NCBI RefSeq assembly: GCF_032062175.1 | Contig: NZ_DAMBQK010000013.1 | Coordinates: forward strand, 52,377 to 116,376 | DNA from: Atlantibacter sp032062175 | Lineage (GTDB): Bacteria > Pseudomonadota > Gammaproteobacteria > Enterobacterales > Enterobacteriaceae | Length of the DNA: 64,000 nucleotides | Direction of reading: 5' to 3' | In this document: positions 6,871 to 16,271 of the stretch, one piece after another | How positions within the stretch are numbered: the first letter of the stretch is position 1 | Layout: each line of letters begins with the position of its first letter | The notes under the pieces: model-generated | What the model was told of the DNA's origin: nothing | The model's input: the letters and a program-made list of their open reading frames with translations, nothing else | Databases searched by the model: none | Position numbers and translations under genes: made by a program

Positions 6871-8475
6871 TTATTCGACAGAAACGTTTTCGAAGTGGTG
6901 CTTGCCTAATGGATCAACCACATAGCCTTTAACTTCTTTACGCACAGGCTCGTAAACGGTGGAGTGAGCGATGATCAGCGCCGGAGCCTGGTCATGCATC
7001 ACTACCTGAGCCTGTTTGTACAGTTCGATACGCTTGTTGTGGTCTTCCGCAGCACGCGCCGGTTGGATCAAATCTTCAAACGGCTTGTAGCACCAGCGAG
7101 AGTAGTTAGAACCGTCTTTTGCCGCGTCGCAGCTGAACAGGGTCGCGAAGAAGTTATCCGGGTCCCCATTGTCGCCAGTCCAGCCCATCATGACGGCCTG
7201 GTGCTCGCCGGCTTTGGCGCGCTTCAGATACTCGCCCCACTCGTAGGTCACGATCTTGGCCTGAACGCCGATTTTCGCCCAGTCAGCCTGGATCATCTCT
7301 GCCATACGGCGTGCGTTCGGGTTGTACGGACGCTGTACCGGCATCGCCCATAGCTCAACGGTAAAGCCTTCCTGACCAGATTCTTTCAGCAGCGCTTTGG
7401 CTTTCTCAACGTCGTAGGTGTAATCCTTAACGTCGTCGTTGTAGCCCCACATGGTCGGCGGGATCAGGTTTTTAGCCGCAACGCCTGCGCCCTGGTAAAC
7501 CGCTTTGATGATCGCTTCTTTGTTCACCGCGTAAGTCAGCGCCTGACGCACTTTCACGTCATCAAACGGTTTCTTCTCGGTGTTGAAGGACAGGTAGCCC
7601 ACGTTCAGGCCGGCCTGCTCCATCAGATTAATGTTTTTGTCCTGCTTCATGCGCGCGATGTCTGCCGGATTCGGGTACGGCATCACCTGGCATTCGTTTT
7701 TTTGCAGTTTGGCGTAACGCACGGAAGCGTCCGGGGTAATGGAGAACACCAGGCGGTCGATCTGCGGTTTGGTGCCCCAGTAACCTTCAAACGCTTTGTA
7801 CAGAATACGGGAGTCTTTCTGGTACTGCTGCAACTGGAAAGGACCGGTGCCGATTGGGTTCAGGTCGACTTTCTCCGGCGTACCGGCTTTCAGCATGTTG
7901 TCAGCGTACTCTTTAGAGAGGATCGACGCGAAGTCCATCGCCAGGTCAGCCAGGAACGGCGCTTCCGGGCGAGTCAGCACGAACTGAACGGTTTTGTCGT
8001 CGACTTTTTTCACTTCAGAAATCAGCGCCGGGAGGCCCATGCCTTCGAAGTATTCATAGCTGCCGCCAGACACTTTATGGTACGGGTTCTGCTCGTTTTT
8101 CTGACGATCGAAAGAGAACACTACGTCGTCGGCGTTAAAGTCGCGCGTCGGTTTGAATTCTTTGCTGTCCTGCCACTTCACGCCTTCACGCAGGTGGAAC
8201 GTGTAGGTTTTGCCGTCTTCGCTGACTTCCCACTTCTCAGCCAGGCCTGGGATCACTTCAGTGGTGCCGGTTTTGAACTCAACCAGACGGTTGTAGATTG
8301 GCACGGAGCTGGCGTCATAGGTGGTGCCAGACGTGAATAGCTGCGGGTTGAAACCTTCCGGGGATCCTTCTGAACAATAAACCAGGGTTTTCGCTTGTAC
8401 ACTTGCTGCGACAGTCATCGCCACCAGGCTAAGACCAAATTTCAGCATCCCTGACTTCTTCAAGGAAATACTCAT
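6871..8475 (-). CDS. dppA: Periplasmic dipeptide-binding protein DppA
   Basis: 534-residue solute-binding protein of the SBP_bac_5 family, nearly the E. coli length (535). A signal peptide ends VQA (26-28), giving a mature start KTLVYCSEG. DppA binds dipeptides and delivers them to DppBC; in E. coli it also serves peptide chemotaxis through Tap and heme uptake. The ATG at 8473-8475 is preceded by GGAG. The leader holds a C/A-rich stretch like the GcvB small RNA target of E. coli dppA. It is the first gene of dppABCDF. Confidence 0.96.
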   Translation of the reverse strand: MSISLKKSGMLKFGLSLVAMTVAASVQAKTLVYCSEGSPEGFNPQLFTSGTTYDASSVPIYNRLVEFKTGTTEVIPGLAEKWEVSEDGKTYTFHLREGVKWQDSKEFKPTRDFNADDVVFSFDRQKNEQNPYHKVSGGSYEYFEGMGLPALISEVKKVDDKTVQFVLTRPEAPFLADLAMDFASILSKEYADNMLKAGTPEKVDLNPIGTGPFQLQQYQKDSRILYKAFEGYWGTKPQIDRLVFSITPDASVRYAKLQKNECQVMPYPNPADIARMKQDKNINLMEQAGLNVGYLSFNTEKKPFDDVKVRQALTYAVNKEAIIKAVYQGAGVAAKNLIPPTMWGYNDDVKDYTYDVEKAKALLKESGQEGFTVELWAMPVQRPYNPNARRMAEMIQADWAKIGVQAKIVTYEWGEYLKRAKAGEHQAVMMGWTGDNGDPDNFFATLFSCDAAKDGSNYSRWCYKPFEDLIQPARAAEDHNKRIELYKQAQVVMHDQAPALIIAHSTVYEPVRKEVKGYVVDPLGKHHFENVSVE

Positions 8476-9204
8476 TATTCTGCTCCAATGTGATTTGTGT
8501 TGTGTTTACTCGCCCTGGTCCGTTTTACTCATCTTCGGGGACGCGTACCCACCGGGAGAAACTCCGGGTGTGGCTGCGTTACCGTAGCTGTAAACCGAAA
8601 TACGTTGAGTAATTACCGTCAGACCTTTTTTTGTTTTTTACCGGTCTTAACGGAATCTGCCCGAAGGGCAATGTGAGGATGGGGAATCCTTTCATTTGAA
8701 TGTCTGAGTTGCAGTACAGATCGTCCATAAAGTGCCCCTCACGCCCTACAATCTGTCAACAGAATGTGAAAACGTCAATACAGGGCTCGGTTATTTACAA
8801 CCGGGGTGAGAAACGGCAGACAAAGATTAAAAAAACTTCGCACCGCTATTTCCAGCACGGAAAATTATGCTACCGGCAACCTGGCAGAATAATCGTCTTG
8901 CTTATCTGCTCAGACCAGCCATATCCATTTGTTGACGATATTTGAAATTTCTTGAGCAATGGCGAAGATATGAACGCTAAATGCCGAAAAGTTTGCGCCT
9001 TTCAGCAAAAAATCCTGACGCTATCCATAAGTAGAGCGGAAAACCCACACCGCCTTTCATAATAAAATTCAATGAAAAATGTCACAAAATGGTGACGATG
9101 CGGTAAAAACGTTGCTAATTATCATTAACGAATTAAGTTCCAGTTTCTGCTGCTTAATTCTGATAGCCTGATAGCCCCTTACGGCGTTATCAAGAGGAAG
9201 GTTT
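8476..9204. promoter_or_regulatory. dppA leader/promoter region and divergent LysR upstream region
   Basis: 729 bases without a convincing gene. The dppA-proximal part is the transcribed leader. A possible 81-codon frame at 8700-8945 has no homology that I recognise and no good ribosome-binding site. The LysR-proximal end is AT-rich and contains GAGGAAGG just before the ATG at 9205. Synteny breaks here: in E. coli proK follows dppA directly, so this is one border of a roughly 10-kb insertion. Confidence 0.6.
8487..8507 (-). promoter_or_regulatory. C/A-rich GcvB-type sRNA target in the dppA leader
   Basis: Read on the minus strand the leader contains AAACACAACACAAATCACATT-like sequence directly upstream of the GGAG ribosome-binding site. 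E. coli dppA carries an equivalent ACAACACAA stretch that pairs with the G/U-rich R1 region of GcvB. Pairing would block translation when amino acids are abundant. Inferred from resemblance only. Confidence 0.6.
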
Positions 9205-10113
9205 ATGCACATTACGGCCCAGGCTCTTCATGTGGTGATTACCACGGCGCGCTGCGGAAGTTTTGCGGCAGCGGCGGAAGAATTACATAAGGTTCCGACG
9301 GCCCTGAGTTATACCGTGCATAAACTGGAAAGCAGTTTGGGCGTGCGTTTATTTGAGCGTGATGGAAAACAACTGCGCCTGACGGAGGCCGGTCGGTTTT
9401 TTATTAAAAAGGGCGAACTGATCCTGGCGGAACTGGATGAATTAAGTTTTTCCACCCAGCGTATTTCCGCAGGCGTGGAAACACGGCTGAGCCTGTCGCT
9501 AAATAACATCATCAGCCTGAAGCCGATTTATGAATTATTGCGCGAGAGTGAGCGCCATTTTCCCCAAACCGAAATTCATATTTCCATTGATGTGCATGAC
9601 GGTGTCTGGGACGCGTTACTGGATAAACGTGCGGATATCGCCATTGGCGCGCCGAATTTAAAAGCCGGTAATGAAATTCGCTGTGAAGATATCGGCACCG
9701 CGGAATGGGTATTCGCCATTAGCCCGGATCATCCGCTGGCCGCTTATCAGCGCCCGCTGCGCGCTGAAGATTTACGCCCGTGGCCGGCGGTCTGTATACG
9801 TGATACCTCGGTGCGGCTGGAGCCGAAAGTCGCCTGGCTGCTGCGCGGCCAAAAAGCGCTGGTGGCCCCGGATTACCACAGCAAGATCGCCATGCATCTG
9901 GCGGGGCTGGGGATTGGTTTTCTGCCGTATCACATCTGCAAGCCCTGGCTGGATGACGGGCGCTTAGTCTGCATGACCATCGAAGAAGCCAAACAACCGA
10001 CGCCGCTCTATCTCGCCTGGTCGTCGGAACATTCGCGCCCGTGTTTTTCCTGGTGGATGGAACAGCTACGCAAGCCGGAAATCCAGCAGCAGTTTCTACA
10101 GCCGCTGGCCTGA
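9205..10113 (+). CDS. LysR-family regulator, AllS-like
   Basis: 302 residues: an N-terminal winged HTH (1-60; FAAAAEELHKVPTALSYTVHKLE) and an effector-binding domain (about 90-295). Several blocks match the E. coli allantoin regulator AllS, including EWVFAISPDHPLA, VAWLLRGQKALV and KIAMHLAGLGIGFLP. AllS activates the allD operon, which contains the fdrA-ylbE-ylbF-ylbG region genes, so an AllS-like protein beside FdrA/YlbE homologues is a meaningful pairing. It probably senses a ureide intermediate and controls the genes at 10096-17870. It ends 18 bases inside the convergent DUF2877 gene. Confidence 0.85.
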   Translation: MHITAQALHVVITTARCGSFAAAAEELHKVPTALSYTVHKLESSLGVRLFERDGKQLRLTEAGRFFIKKGELILAELDELSFSTQRISAGVETRLSLSLNNIISLKPIYELLRESERHFPQTEIHISIDVHDGVWDALLDKRADIAIGAPNLKAGNEIRCEDIGTAEWVFAISPDHPLAAYQRPLRAEDLRPWPAVCIRDTSVRLEPKVAWLLRGQKALVAPDYHSKIAMHLAGLGIGFLPYHICKPWLDDGRLVCMTIEEAKQPTPLYLAWSSEHSRPCFSWWMEQLRKPEIQQQFLQPLA

Positions 10114-10926
10114 CAACGCGCGCAGGGTAAAGAACAGGCCGGTCAACATATCGTGCCCGGACGAATGGCCGTATTCCGCCACGCGCAATAACCGGTGATT
10201 CAGCGATAGGTTGGTCGGCGTGGTTAGCGCCAGCAGTTGCTCGCCGAAATGCCCACGGCAGCCGTAGTACAGCATTGCCCGGCTGATCGTGGTGGTGCGA
10301 TCCAACAGAGCGGTTATTGCCGCCGCCAGGTCATCAACCCGGCGATGACGGGTCGCTTTCAGCACAAACAACATGCCCAGCAAAAAATCATCCCCGGATG
10401 GCGTCAGGCCCGCACCCGCGCCGATCAGCGTTTTTAGCGCGTCGCCCGGCGTTTGCGCGTCATCATCCAGCCACGCCGCCAACTGCCGCACCGCCTGCAT
10501 CATCCGTTCATTGCTGCTGTGCAGAATATTCCAGATGCCGTACTCCGGCGCGATGACGGGCAAAAATACCCGCAGTTGCGGCAGTAAGTTTTCCGGGAAA
10601 ACCGCATCGTGCGGTACGCAGGTGGACTGGCAGGGAATGTTCGTTAGCGTTAAACGACAGCCCGCAGCGGCAAACGTACCGTCCGTCTGCCGCCTCAGCG
10701 TCTCGCCAGCCGAAAACCGCGGGCGCCAATCTGCGCACGCCATCCGCACCGAGCCGGGGGCCAGCGGGGTATCCTGCGTTAACAGCGTTAATAAATGATT
10801 GTCCGGCGTGGTGAGATTGCAGGCATGATGAAACACCGAGTGCACCACCAGCGCCCCGCCGTTCAGTTGCTGCGGCACGCTGTCGCACATCACAATGGCC
10901 GTTAAATCGTTCAGTTTTCCGTTCAC
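10096..10926 (-). CDS. DUF2877 (YlbF-like) protein, probable third carbamoyltransferase subunit
   Basis: 276 residues. The DUF2877 hallmarks are present: LIGAGAGLTPSGDDFLLGML near residue 175 and GHSSGHDMLTG near the C-terminus; E. coli YlbF has GKGPGLTPSHDD and GHTSGADTLLG at the same places. In E. coli, FdrA, YlbE and YlbF together have been reported as the three-subunit oxamate carbamoyltransferase of allantoin catabolism. Unusually, this subunit is encoded on the opposite strand, divergent from the fdrA operon. GTG start (10924-10926). Confidence 0.8.
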   Translation of the reverse strand: MNGKLNDLTAIVMCDSVPQQLNGGALVVHSVFHHACNLTTPDNHLLTLLTQDTPLAPGSVRMACADWRPRFSAGETLRRQTDGTFAAAGCRLTLTNIPCQSTCVPHDAVFPENLLPQLRVFLPVIAPEYGIWNILHSSNERMMQAVRQLAAWLDDDAQTPGDALKTLIGAGAGLTPSGDDFLLGMLFVLKATRHRRVDDLAAAITALLDRTTTISRAMLYYGCRGHFGEQLLALTTPTNLSLNHRLLRVAEYGHSSGHDMLTGLFFTLRALSGQRL

Positions 10927-11164
10927 GTTTCCCCGCCTTTTTTATCGCGATCACAAATTCGCGCTTTGCTTTTTCCACGTTTGACGTAATGGTCTATGGG
11001 CGATGTTTTCGCCAGGCCAGAGGCCGCAAGGCCTGAGGCATTGTGCCTGCAATAAATCCTCACTGCCCTCAGTTTTTTTGAGGGTGAAGCAGAAATCCTT
11101 TTTGGGCGCGCGCCATGACGCTTTCCTACACTGACCAAAGAACATACACCAGCAAGGAGCAGGT

Positions 11165-11824
11165 ATGAAAACCCTTGATGCACAACCTTTTGCGTATTCG
11201 TTCGACCCGGCGACCACTGCGCTTATCGTTATCGATATGCAACGCGATTTCGTCGAGCCCCACGGCTTTGGTGAAGCGCTGGGCAACGACGTTTCCCTGC
11301 TGCGCCGGGCGATTGAGCCCTGTCGCCGCCTGCTTGAAGCGGCTCGCCACGCCGGATTATTTGTGGTGCACACCCGCGAAGGGCACCGCCCGGATCTCAG
11401 CAACTGCCCAACCGCAAAACTCACGCGCGGCGGCAAAACCTTTATCGGCCAACAGGGCAGCATGGGACGCATTCTGATCCAGGGCGAACCCGGCCACGAC
11501 ATTATTCCCGAACTCTATCCTCAGGCAGGCGAGCCGATTATTGATAAGCCCGGCAAAGGGGCATTCTTCGCCACCGATCTTCACCTCATTCTTCAGGCCC
11601 GTGGCATTACGTCGCTGATTATTTGTGGCGTCACCACGGAAGTCTGTGTTCAAACCACCGCCAGGGAAGCCAATGACCGGGGCTATGAAGTGCTCATCCC
11701 CGAAGATTGCTGCGCGTCGTATTTCCCGGAATTTCACCGGGCCGCCCTTGAGATGATCAAAGCCCAGGGCGCGATTGTTGGCTGGGTGAGCGACGCCGAC
11801 GCCGTTATCGACGCCCTGCGTTAA
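11165..11824 (+). CDS. Isochorismatase-fold cysteine hydrolase, biuret hydrolase (BiuH)-like
   Basis: 219 residues with a complete Asp24-Lys128-Cys161 triad (VIDMQRDF, IIDKPGKGAF, GVTTEVCVQTT). It shares long blocks with rhizobial BiuH (HTREGHRPDL, GEPG-DIIPELYP, IIDKPGKG-F-ATDL, REANDRGYE, the DCC motif), and the Lys-Cys spacing of 33 residues equals that of BiuH (Lys142-Cys175). BiuH converts biuret to allophanate and ammonia. A related amide such as an N-carbamoyl compound remains possible. AAGGAG precedes the ATG. It is the first gene of the rightward operon whose other members handle carbamoyl groups. Confidence 0.8.
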   Translation: MKTLDAQPFAYSFDPATTALIVIDMQRDFVEPHGFGEALGNDVSLLRRAIEPCRRLLEAARHAGLFVVHTREGHRPDLSNCPTAKLTRGGKTFIGQQGSMGRILIQGEPGHDIIPELYPQAGEPIIDKPGKGAFFATDLHLILQARGITSLIICGVTTEVCVQTTAREANDRGYEVLIPEDCCASYFPEFHRAALEMIKAQGAIVGWVSDADAVIDALR

Positions 11825-11894
11825 TCCCCCGCTAAGGCTGTTTTTCTGCGCCGCGCGCTGCGGTGCAGGCACCCTATTATCTCAGGAAATGATA

Positions 11895-13445
11895 ATGAAA
11901 CTGCATTGCAAGAGTTACCCCAACCTGTACAAAGACTCGGTTTCTTTGATGCAGATCTCCGCCAAACTTAACGCCTTTGAAGGCGTAAGCCAGGCGTCGG
12001 TAGCGATGGCGACCGACGCTAACATCGAGCGGATGCGCGACGCCGGGATGAACATTGAGATGGATGCCCGGCCAAACGATCTACTGATCGCCCTGATGGC
12101 GGACGACGAAACCGGCGCGGCGGCGCTGGAAATGGCCGACGCGCTGTTACGCCCGGATAACAGCCGCGACGGCCAGCAGAGCCTTGAACAGCGCGAGCCC
12201 ACCAGCATCAGCATGGGCGTGGAAGACCAGCCGGATGCCACGCTGGCGCTGATCTCCGTGCCGGGCCGTTACGCGGGCGGCGAAGCGATGAAAGCCTTGC
12301 AGAACGGCCTGAACGTGATGTTGTTCAGCGACAACGTACCGGAAGACGAAGAGCGCGCCATTAAAGAATACGCCGCCGAACAGGGCCTACTGGTGATGGG
12401 CCCGGACTGCGGCACCGCTATCGTTAACCACCTGCCCCTCGGCTTCGCGAACGTCATCCGACCTGGCGCTATTGGCCTGGTGGCGGCCTCGGGCACCGGG
12501 CTTCAGGAAGTAAGCTGCGCCATCCACCACCTGGGCGAAGGCGTTTCCCAGGCGCTGGGCACCGGCGGGCGCGATCTGCATGACGAGATCGGCGGTCTGA
12601 GCATGATCCAGGCGATCCGCATGCTGGCCGACGATCCCGATACTCAACTGATTACCCTGATTTCTAAACCTCCCGCACCTGCGGTCGCCGGGACGGTGCT
12701 GCGTCTCGCCGCAGGCTGCGGCAAGCCGGTGGTGGTGCATTTCCTCGGCGCAGACAGCCAGGAGATCGCCCGTTATGGCATAACGGTAGCCAACAGCCTG
12801 CAACACGCCGCCGCCGTCTCCGTAGCGGTACTGCGCGGGCAAACGCCGCCTGCGCCGGAAGATCTGACGCCACAGCAGAGCGATCGGCTGCGCATTGAAG
12901 CCGGGAAAATGGCCGCCGGGCAGCGCGATATTCGCGGCGTGTTCGCCGGGGGAACCTTCTGCTACGAGGCCCAACTGGCGCTGATTGCCACCGGTTTAAC
13001 CTGCGAGTCTAACTCGCCGGTAAAAGGCGCAACGCCGCTTCACGACAGCCATCGCGGCCAGGGCCATAGCTTTGTGGACATGGGCGACGATGAATTCACC
13101 CAGGGCCGCCCGCATCCGATGATCGACCCGACCCTGCGCGATGAGCGTTTAAAACGCGAGGCCGCCAGCCCGGAAACCGCCGTACTGCTGTTTGACGTAG
13201 TGCTCGGCTACGGCGCCAGCGCCGATCCGTGTGCCGGGCTGCTGCCGCTGTTACGCGAAGCGCAACAGAACGCCCAACAGCAGGGCCGCCACTTGCTGAT
13301 TATCGCCCACGTTTGCGGCACCGAACGCGACCCGCAGTCGCGCCAGCAGCAGATCACCGCGCTCACCGACGCAGGTGTGCTCGTCGCAGACAGCAACGTA
13401 CAGGCCGCACAGATGGCGGCGTTTGTCGCTCAATTACGGAAATAG
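11895..13445 (+). CDS. fdrA: FdrA-like acyl-CoA synthetase-fold protein (carbamoyltransferase subunit)
   Basis: 516 residues related to E. coli FdrA, with a succinyl-CoA-ligase-alpha-like layout: LALISVPGRYA, LLVMGPDCGTAI, ASGTGLQEV, GRPHPMIDPTLR and the C-terminal DVVLGYGASADP. Together with YlbE and DUF2877 homologues it likely forms a carbamoyltransferase that splits an N-carbamoyl substrate with phosphate to give carbamoyl phosphate. I prefer the ATG at 11895 to that at 11889, because AGGA lies about eight bases before it. Compared with E. coli FdrA (about 555 residues) the C-terminus is short: the missing piece appears at the start of the next gene. The ylbE start is three bases after its stop. 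Confidence 0.87.
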   Translation: MKLHCKSYPNLYKDSVSLMQISAKLNAFEGVSQASVAMATDANIERMRDAGMNIEMDARPNDLLIALMADDETGAAALEMADALLRPDNSRDGQQSLEQREPTSISMGVEDQPDATLALISVPGRYAGGEAMKALQNGLNVMLFSDNVPEDEERAIKEYAAEQGLLVMGPDCGTAIVNHLPLGFANVIRPGAIGLVAASGTGLQEVSCAIHHLGEGVSQALGTGGRDLHDEIGGLSMIQAIRMLADDPDTQLITLISKPPAPAVAGTVLRLAAGCGKPVVVHFLGADSQEIARYGITVANSLQHAAAVSVAVLRGQTPPAPEDLTPQQSDRLRIEAGKMAAGQRDIRGVFAGGTFCYEAQLALIATGLTCESNSPVKGATPLHDSHRGQGHSFVDMGDDEFTQGRPHPMIDPTLRDERLKREAASPETAVLLFDVVLGYGASADPCAGLLPLLREAQQNAQQQGRHLLIIAHVCGTERDPQSRQQQITALTDAGVLVADSNVQAAQMAAFVAQLRK

Positions 13446-13448
13446 ATT

Positions 13449-14852
13449 ATGACTACGCTTTTTGAAAAACCGCTCAACGTGATCAGCCTGGGGCTGAGCA
13501 GTTTTGCCGACAATTTACGCGAAGCGGGCGGCGAGGTGTTGCACCTGAACTGGAAACCGGTCGCCGATGGCGATGCGCAGGCCAACTGGCAACTCGCCGC
13601 GCTGCTTAACGATCCGCGCATTAACGCCGCCAACGAACAGGCTATCGCCCGCTATCTGGAGGCGCAGCCGGAACTGGTGGGCGTCAGTACCGCCAGCGCG
13701 GCGATCCCGGCGCTTAACGGGCAAAAACGCATCCTTCACTCCGGCCCGCCTATCGCCTGGCAGGCGATGTGCGGCCCGGTGCAGGGCGCTATCGCCGGTG
13801 CGATTGTTTACGAAGGCTGGGCCAGCAATGTCGACCAGGCGATGGCAATGGCGGCGCGCGGCGATATCGCGCTGGAGCCTTGCCATCACTACGGCGCGGT
13901 TGGCCCGATGGCGGGGATTATCAGCCCGTCGATGCCGGTTTGGGTGGTGGAAAACCGCACCCACGGCAACCGCACCTTCTGTAACTTCAACGAAGGGCTG
14001 GGCAAAGTTTTACGCTTCGGCGCGAACGGCGAAGAGGTGTTAACCCGCCTGCGCTGGATGGGTGATGTGTTAGCCCCGGCGCTTGCTAAAGCGCTGGAAA
14101 GCACCGGCAGCATTGAACTGAAGCCGATGATTGCCCAGGCGCTGCATATGGGCGACGAGTGCCATAACCGTAACGCCGCCGCCAGCGGTCTGTTCTTCAA
14201 GCGCATGGCCCCGACGCTGGCGCGCATTGAAAACGGCCCGGAGGCGCTGGAATTTATCGCTGCCAACGATCACTTCTTCCTGAACCTGTCGATGGCGGCC
14301 TGTAAAGCGATGCTCGACGCCGCGCGCAATGTGCCGTTCAGCTCGATGGTCACGGTAATGGCGCGTAACGGCGTTAACTTTGGCATTCAGCTTTCCGGCA
14401 CCGGCAGCCGCTGGTTCCAGGCCCCGGCCAACCCGGTGGATGGCCTTTTCTTCCCCGGCTTTAGCGTGGAAGACGCGGCGGCGGATCTCGGTGATTCAGC
14501 CATCACGGAAACCGCGGGCATCGGCGGCTTCGCGATGGCGGCCTCTCCGGCGATTGTTAAATTCGTCGGCGGTACGCCGGTGGACGCCACCCGCCACAGC
14601 ATGACCATGCAGGAAATCACCCTGACGCAAAACCCGGCCTTTACTCTGCCCGCGCTTAACTTCGCCGGTTCCGGTAGCGGCATCGACGCGCGTCGGGTCA
14701 TCGACCGCAATATCCTGCCCGTCATTAATACCGGGATTGCCCATAAGCGTGCAGGCGTGGGCCAGATCGGTGCAGGCATCACTACCGCGCCGCTGCCGTG
14801 CTTTATTGAAGCCCTCGCCGCGCTGGCGGAAACGCTGGAGGGGAAACCATGA
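13449..14852 (+). CDS. ylbE: YlbE-like DUF1116 protein (carbamoyltransferase subunit)
   Basis: 467 residues of the DUF1116 family; conserved blocks LHSGPPIAWQAMCGPVQGA, EPCHHYGAVGPMAGI, NRTFCNFNEGLGKVLRFGA, MGDECHNRN and NTGIAHKRAGVGQIGAG all match E. coli YlbE. The first 45 or so residues (NVISLGLSSFADNLREAGG…) resemble the C-terminal tail of E. coli FdrA, so the gene boundary has shifted relative to E. coli. It acts with FdrA and the DUF2877 protein. It overlaps the carbamate kinase start by four bases (ATGA), so it is part of a tight operon. Confidence 0.87.
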   Translation: MTTLFEKPLNVISLGLSSFADNLREAGGEVLHLNWKPVADGDAQANWQLAALLNDPRINAANEQAIARYLEAQPELVGVSTASAAIPALNGQKRILHSGPPIAWQAMCGPVQGAIAGAIVYEGWASNVDQAMAMAARGDIALEPCHHYGAVGPMAGIISPSMPVWVVENRTHGNRTFCNFNEGLGKVLRFGANGEEVLTRLRWMGDVLAPALAKALESTGSIELKPMIAQALHMGDECHNRNAAASGLFFKRMAPTLARIENGPEALEFIAANDHFFLNLSMAACKAMLDAARNVPFSSMVTVMARNGVNFGIQLSGTGSRWFQAPANPVDGLFFPGFSVEDAAADLGDSAITETAGIGGFAMAASPAIVKFVGGTPVDATRHSMTMQEITLTQNPAFTLPALNFAGSGSGIDARRVIDRNILPVINTGIAHKRAGVGQIGAGITTAPLPCFIEALAALAETLEGKP

Positions 14853-15802
14853 GCCAGAAAAAAATCGCCGTTGTAGCAGTGGGTGGTAACGCGCTGATCC
14901 GCAGCCGCGAGGCCGTGTCGCTGGACGCGCAGTACCAGGCAGTCAAAGAAACCGCCCATCACGTGGTAGCGCTGATCGACGCGGGCTGGCGTGTGGTGCT
15001 GACCCACGGCAACGGTCCCCAGGTGGGGTTCATCCTGCGGCGCAGCGAAATCGCCCGTGACGATGTGCCGGTGGTGCCGCTGGAATACGCGGTGGGCGAC
15101 ACCCAGGGCGCAATTGGCTTTATGTTCCAGAACGCGCTGTACAACGAATTGCAACGGCGCGGCATCAGCGACACGCCGGTGAGCGCGCTGGTCACCCAGA
15201 CGCTGATCGACCCCAACGACCCGGCGTTTAACGCGCCGGACAAACCCATCGGCGCGCATATGGATCGCGACGTGGCGGAAAAACTGGCCGCCAGCCAGGG
15301 CTGGAAAATCGCCGAAGATGCCGGGCGCGGCTGGCGGCGCGTGGTGGCCTCGCCGAAGCCGCTGCAAATCATTGAAAGCCCGGTGATCCGCCGTCTGCTG
15401 GAGGAAAACGTGCTGGTGGTGGCCTGCGGCGGCGGCGGCATTCCGGTTTACCGCAACGAAGACGGCACGCTCAGCGCCGCACAGGCGGTGATCGATAAAG
15501 ACCGCGCCTCCGCGCTGCTGGCACAGGAATTGAATGCCGACATGCTGCTCATTCCTACCGGGGTGGAGCAGGTGGCGATTAATTTCGGCACGCCAGAACA
15601 GCGCTGGCTCGACACGCTGACCTGCCAACAGGCGCAGGCGCTGCTGGATTCCGGCGAATTCGGCGCAGGCAGTATGGCTCCGAAAGTCGAGGCGATTGTT
15701 AGCTGGCTACGTCACGCCCCGGGTAAAACCGGGATTATTACCAGCCCGGAAGCCATGGGCGACGCCGTCGCAGGCCGCAAAGGCACACGCATTACCGATT
15801 GA
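14849..15802 (+). CDS. arcC: Carbamate kinase (ArcC family)
   Basis: 317 residues of the amino-acid kinase fold: VVAVGGNALI at the N-terminus, LTHGNGPQVG, PLEYAVGDTQGAIG, VVACGGGGIPV and VIDKDRASALLA. It transfers phosphate from carbamoyl phosphate to ADP, giving ATP, CO2 and ammonia. Its position right after the FdrA/YlbE genes parallels the E. coli allantoin region, where a carbamate kinase (YbcF/ArcC-type) closes the pathway. It implies that the operon's end product is carbamoyl phosphate and that the pathway conserves energy. It is translationally coupled to ylbE. Confidence 0.93.
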   Translation: MSQKKIAVVAVGGNALIRSREAVSLDAQYQAVKETAHHVVALIDAGWRVVLTHGNGPQVGFILRRSEIARDDVPVVPLEYAVGDTQGAIGFMFQNALYNELQRRGISDTPVSALVTQTLIDPNDPAFNAPDKPIGAHMDRDVAEKLAASQGWKIAEDAGRGWRRVVASPKPLQIIESPVIRRLLEENVLVVACGGGGIPVYRNEDGTLSAAQAVIDKDRASALLAQELNADMLLIPTGVEQVAINFGTPEQRWLDTLTCQQAQALLDSGEFGAGSMAPKVEAIVSWLRHAPGKTGIITSPEAMGDAVAGRKGTRITD

Positions 15803-15858
15803 TAAAGTACTTTTTTCCGACACCAGGGAACCCATTTCTACACACTTAAGGAACAGTA

Positions 15859-16254
15859 ATGATGAACGGCAACATTCTTCTGGCAGTAAACGGCACGCTG
15901 ATGCGGGGACTCAAGCTCAACCCCAATATGCTGGCGGTCGGTGCCGAATTTGTCAGCAGCGCCAACACCGCGCCGTGTTACCGCTGCTGGACGATCAATG
16001 ACGATCACCCCGGTATGCTGCGCACGCCAGGCGAAGGCGCACGCATCGCGCTGGAGCTGTGGGCGGTGCCGCCCGCCGGGCTGGGTCAAATCCTGCAAAA
16101 CGAACCTGCCGGATTGTGCATCGGCAAAGTGGCGCTGGACGACGGGCGCGAGGTGCTGGGGGTGTTAGCAGAGCCCTGGCTGGTTGAAGGTCAAAAGGAA
16201 ATTACCGAACTGGGAGGCTGGCGCGCGTACACCGGCCAGCTCCTGGACGAATAA
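15859..16254 (+). CDS. Stand-alone allophanate hydrolase C-terminal domain protein
   Basis: 131 residues resembling the C-terminal domain of allophanate hydrolases (AtzF/DUR1): LLAVNGTLMRGLKLNPNML, the TAPCYR block, an acidic GEGARIALELWAVPPAGL stretch and the terminal KEITELGGWRAY. In full-length enzymes this domain follows the amidase domain and is reported to decarboxylate N-carboxycarbamate. No amidase domain is encoded here or nearby. It sits 56 bases after the carbamate kinase and 17 before the permease, so it belongs to the operon. It may complete breakdown of an allophanate-like or N-carboxy intermediate made by the BiuH-like enzyme, or assist the carbamoyltransferase. ATG ATG start; either codon is possible. 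Confidence 0.75.
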   Translation: MMNGNILLAVNGTLMRGLKLNPNMLAVGAEFVSSANTAPCYRCWTINDDHPGMLRTPGEGARIALELWAVPPAGLGQILQNEPAGLCIGKVALDDGREVLGVLAEPWLVEGQKEITELGGWRAYTGQLLDE

Positions 16255-16271
16255 CAGATAAGGAGAGCATC

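Noticed and set aside
8700..8945. 81-codon open frame in the dppA upstream region
   Set aside because: No recognisable family, no good ribosome-binding site, and composition typical of leader DNA.
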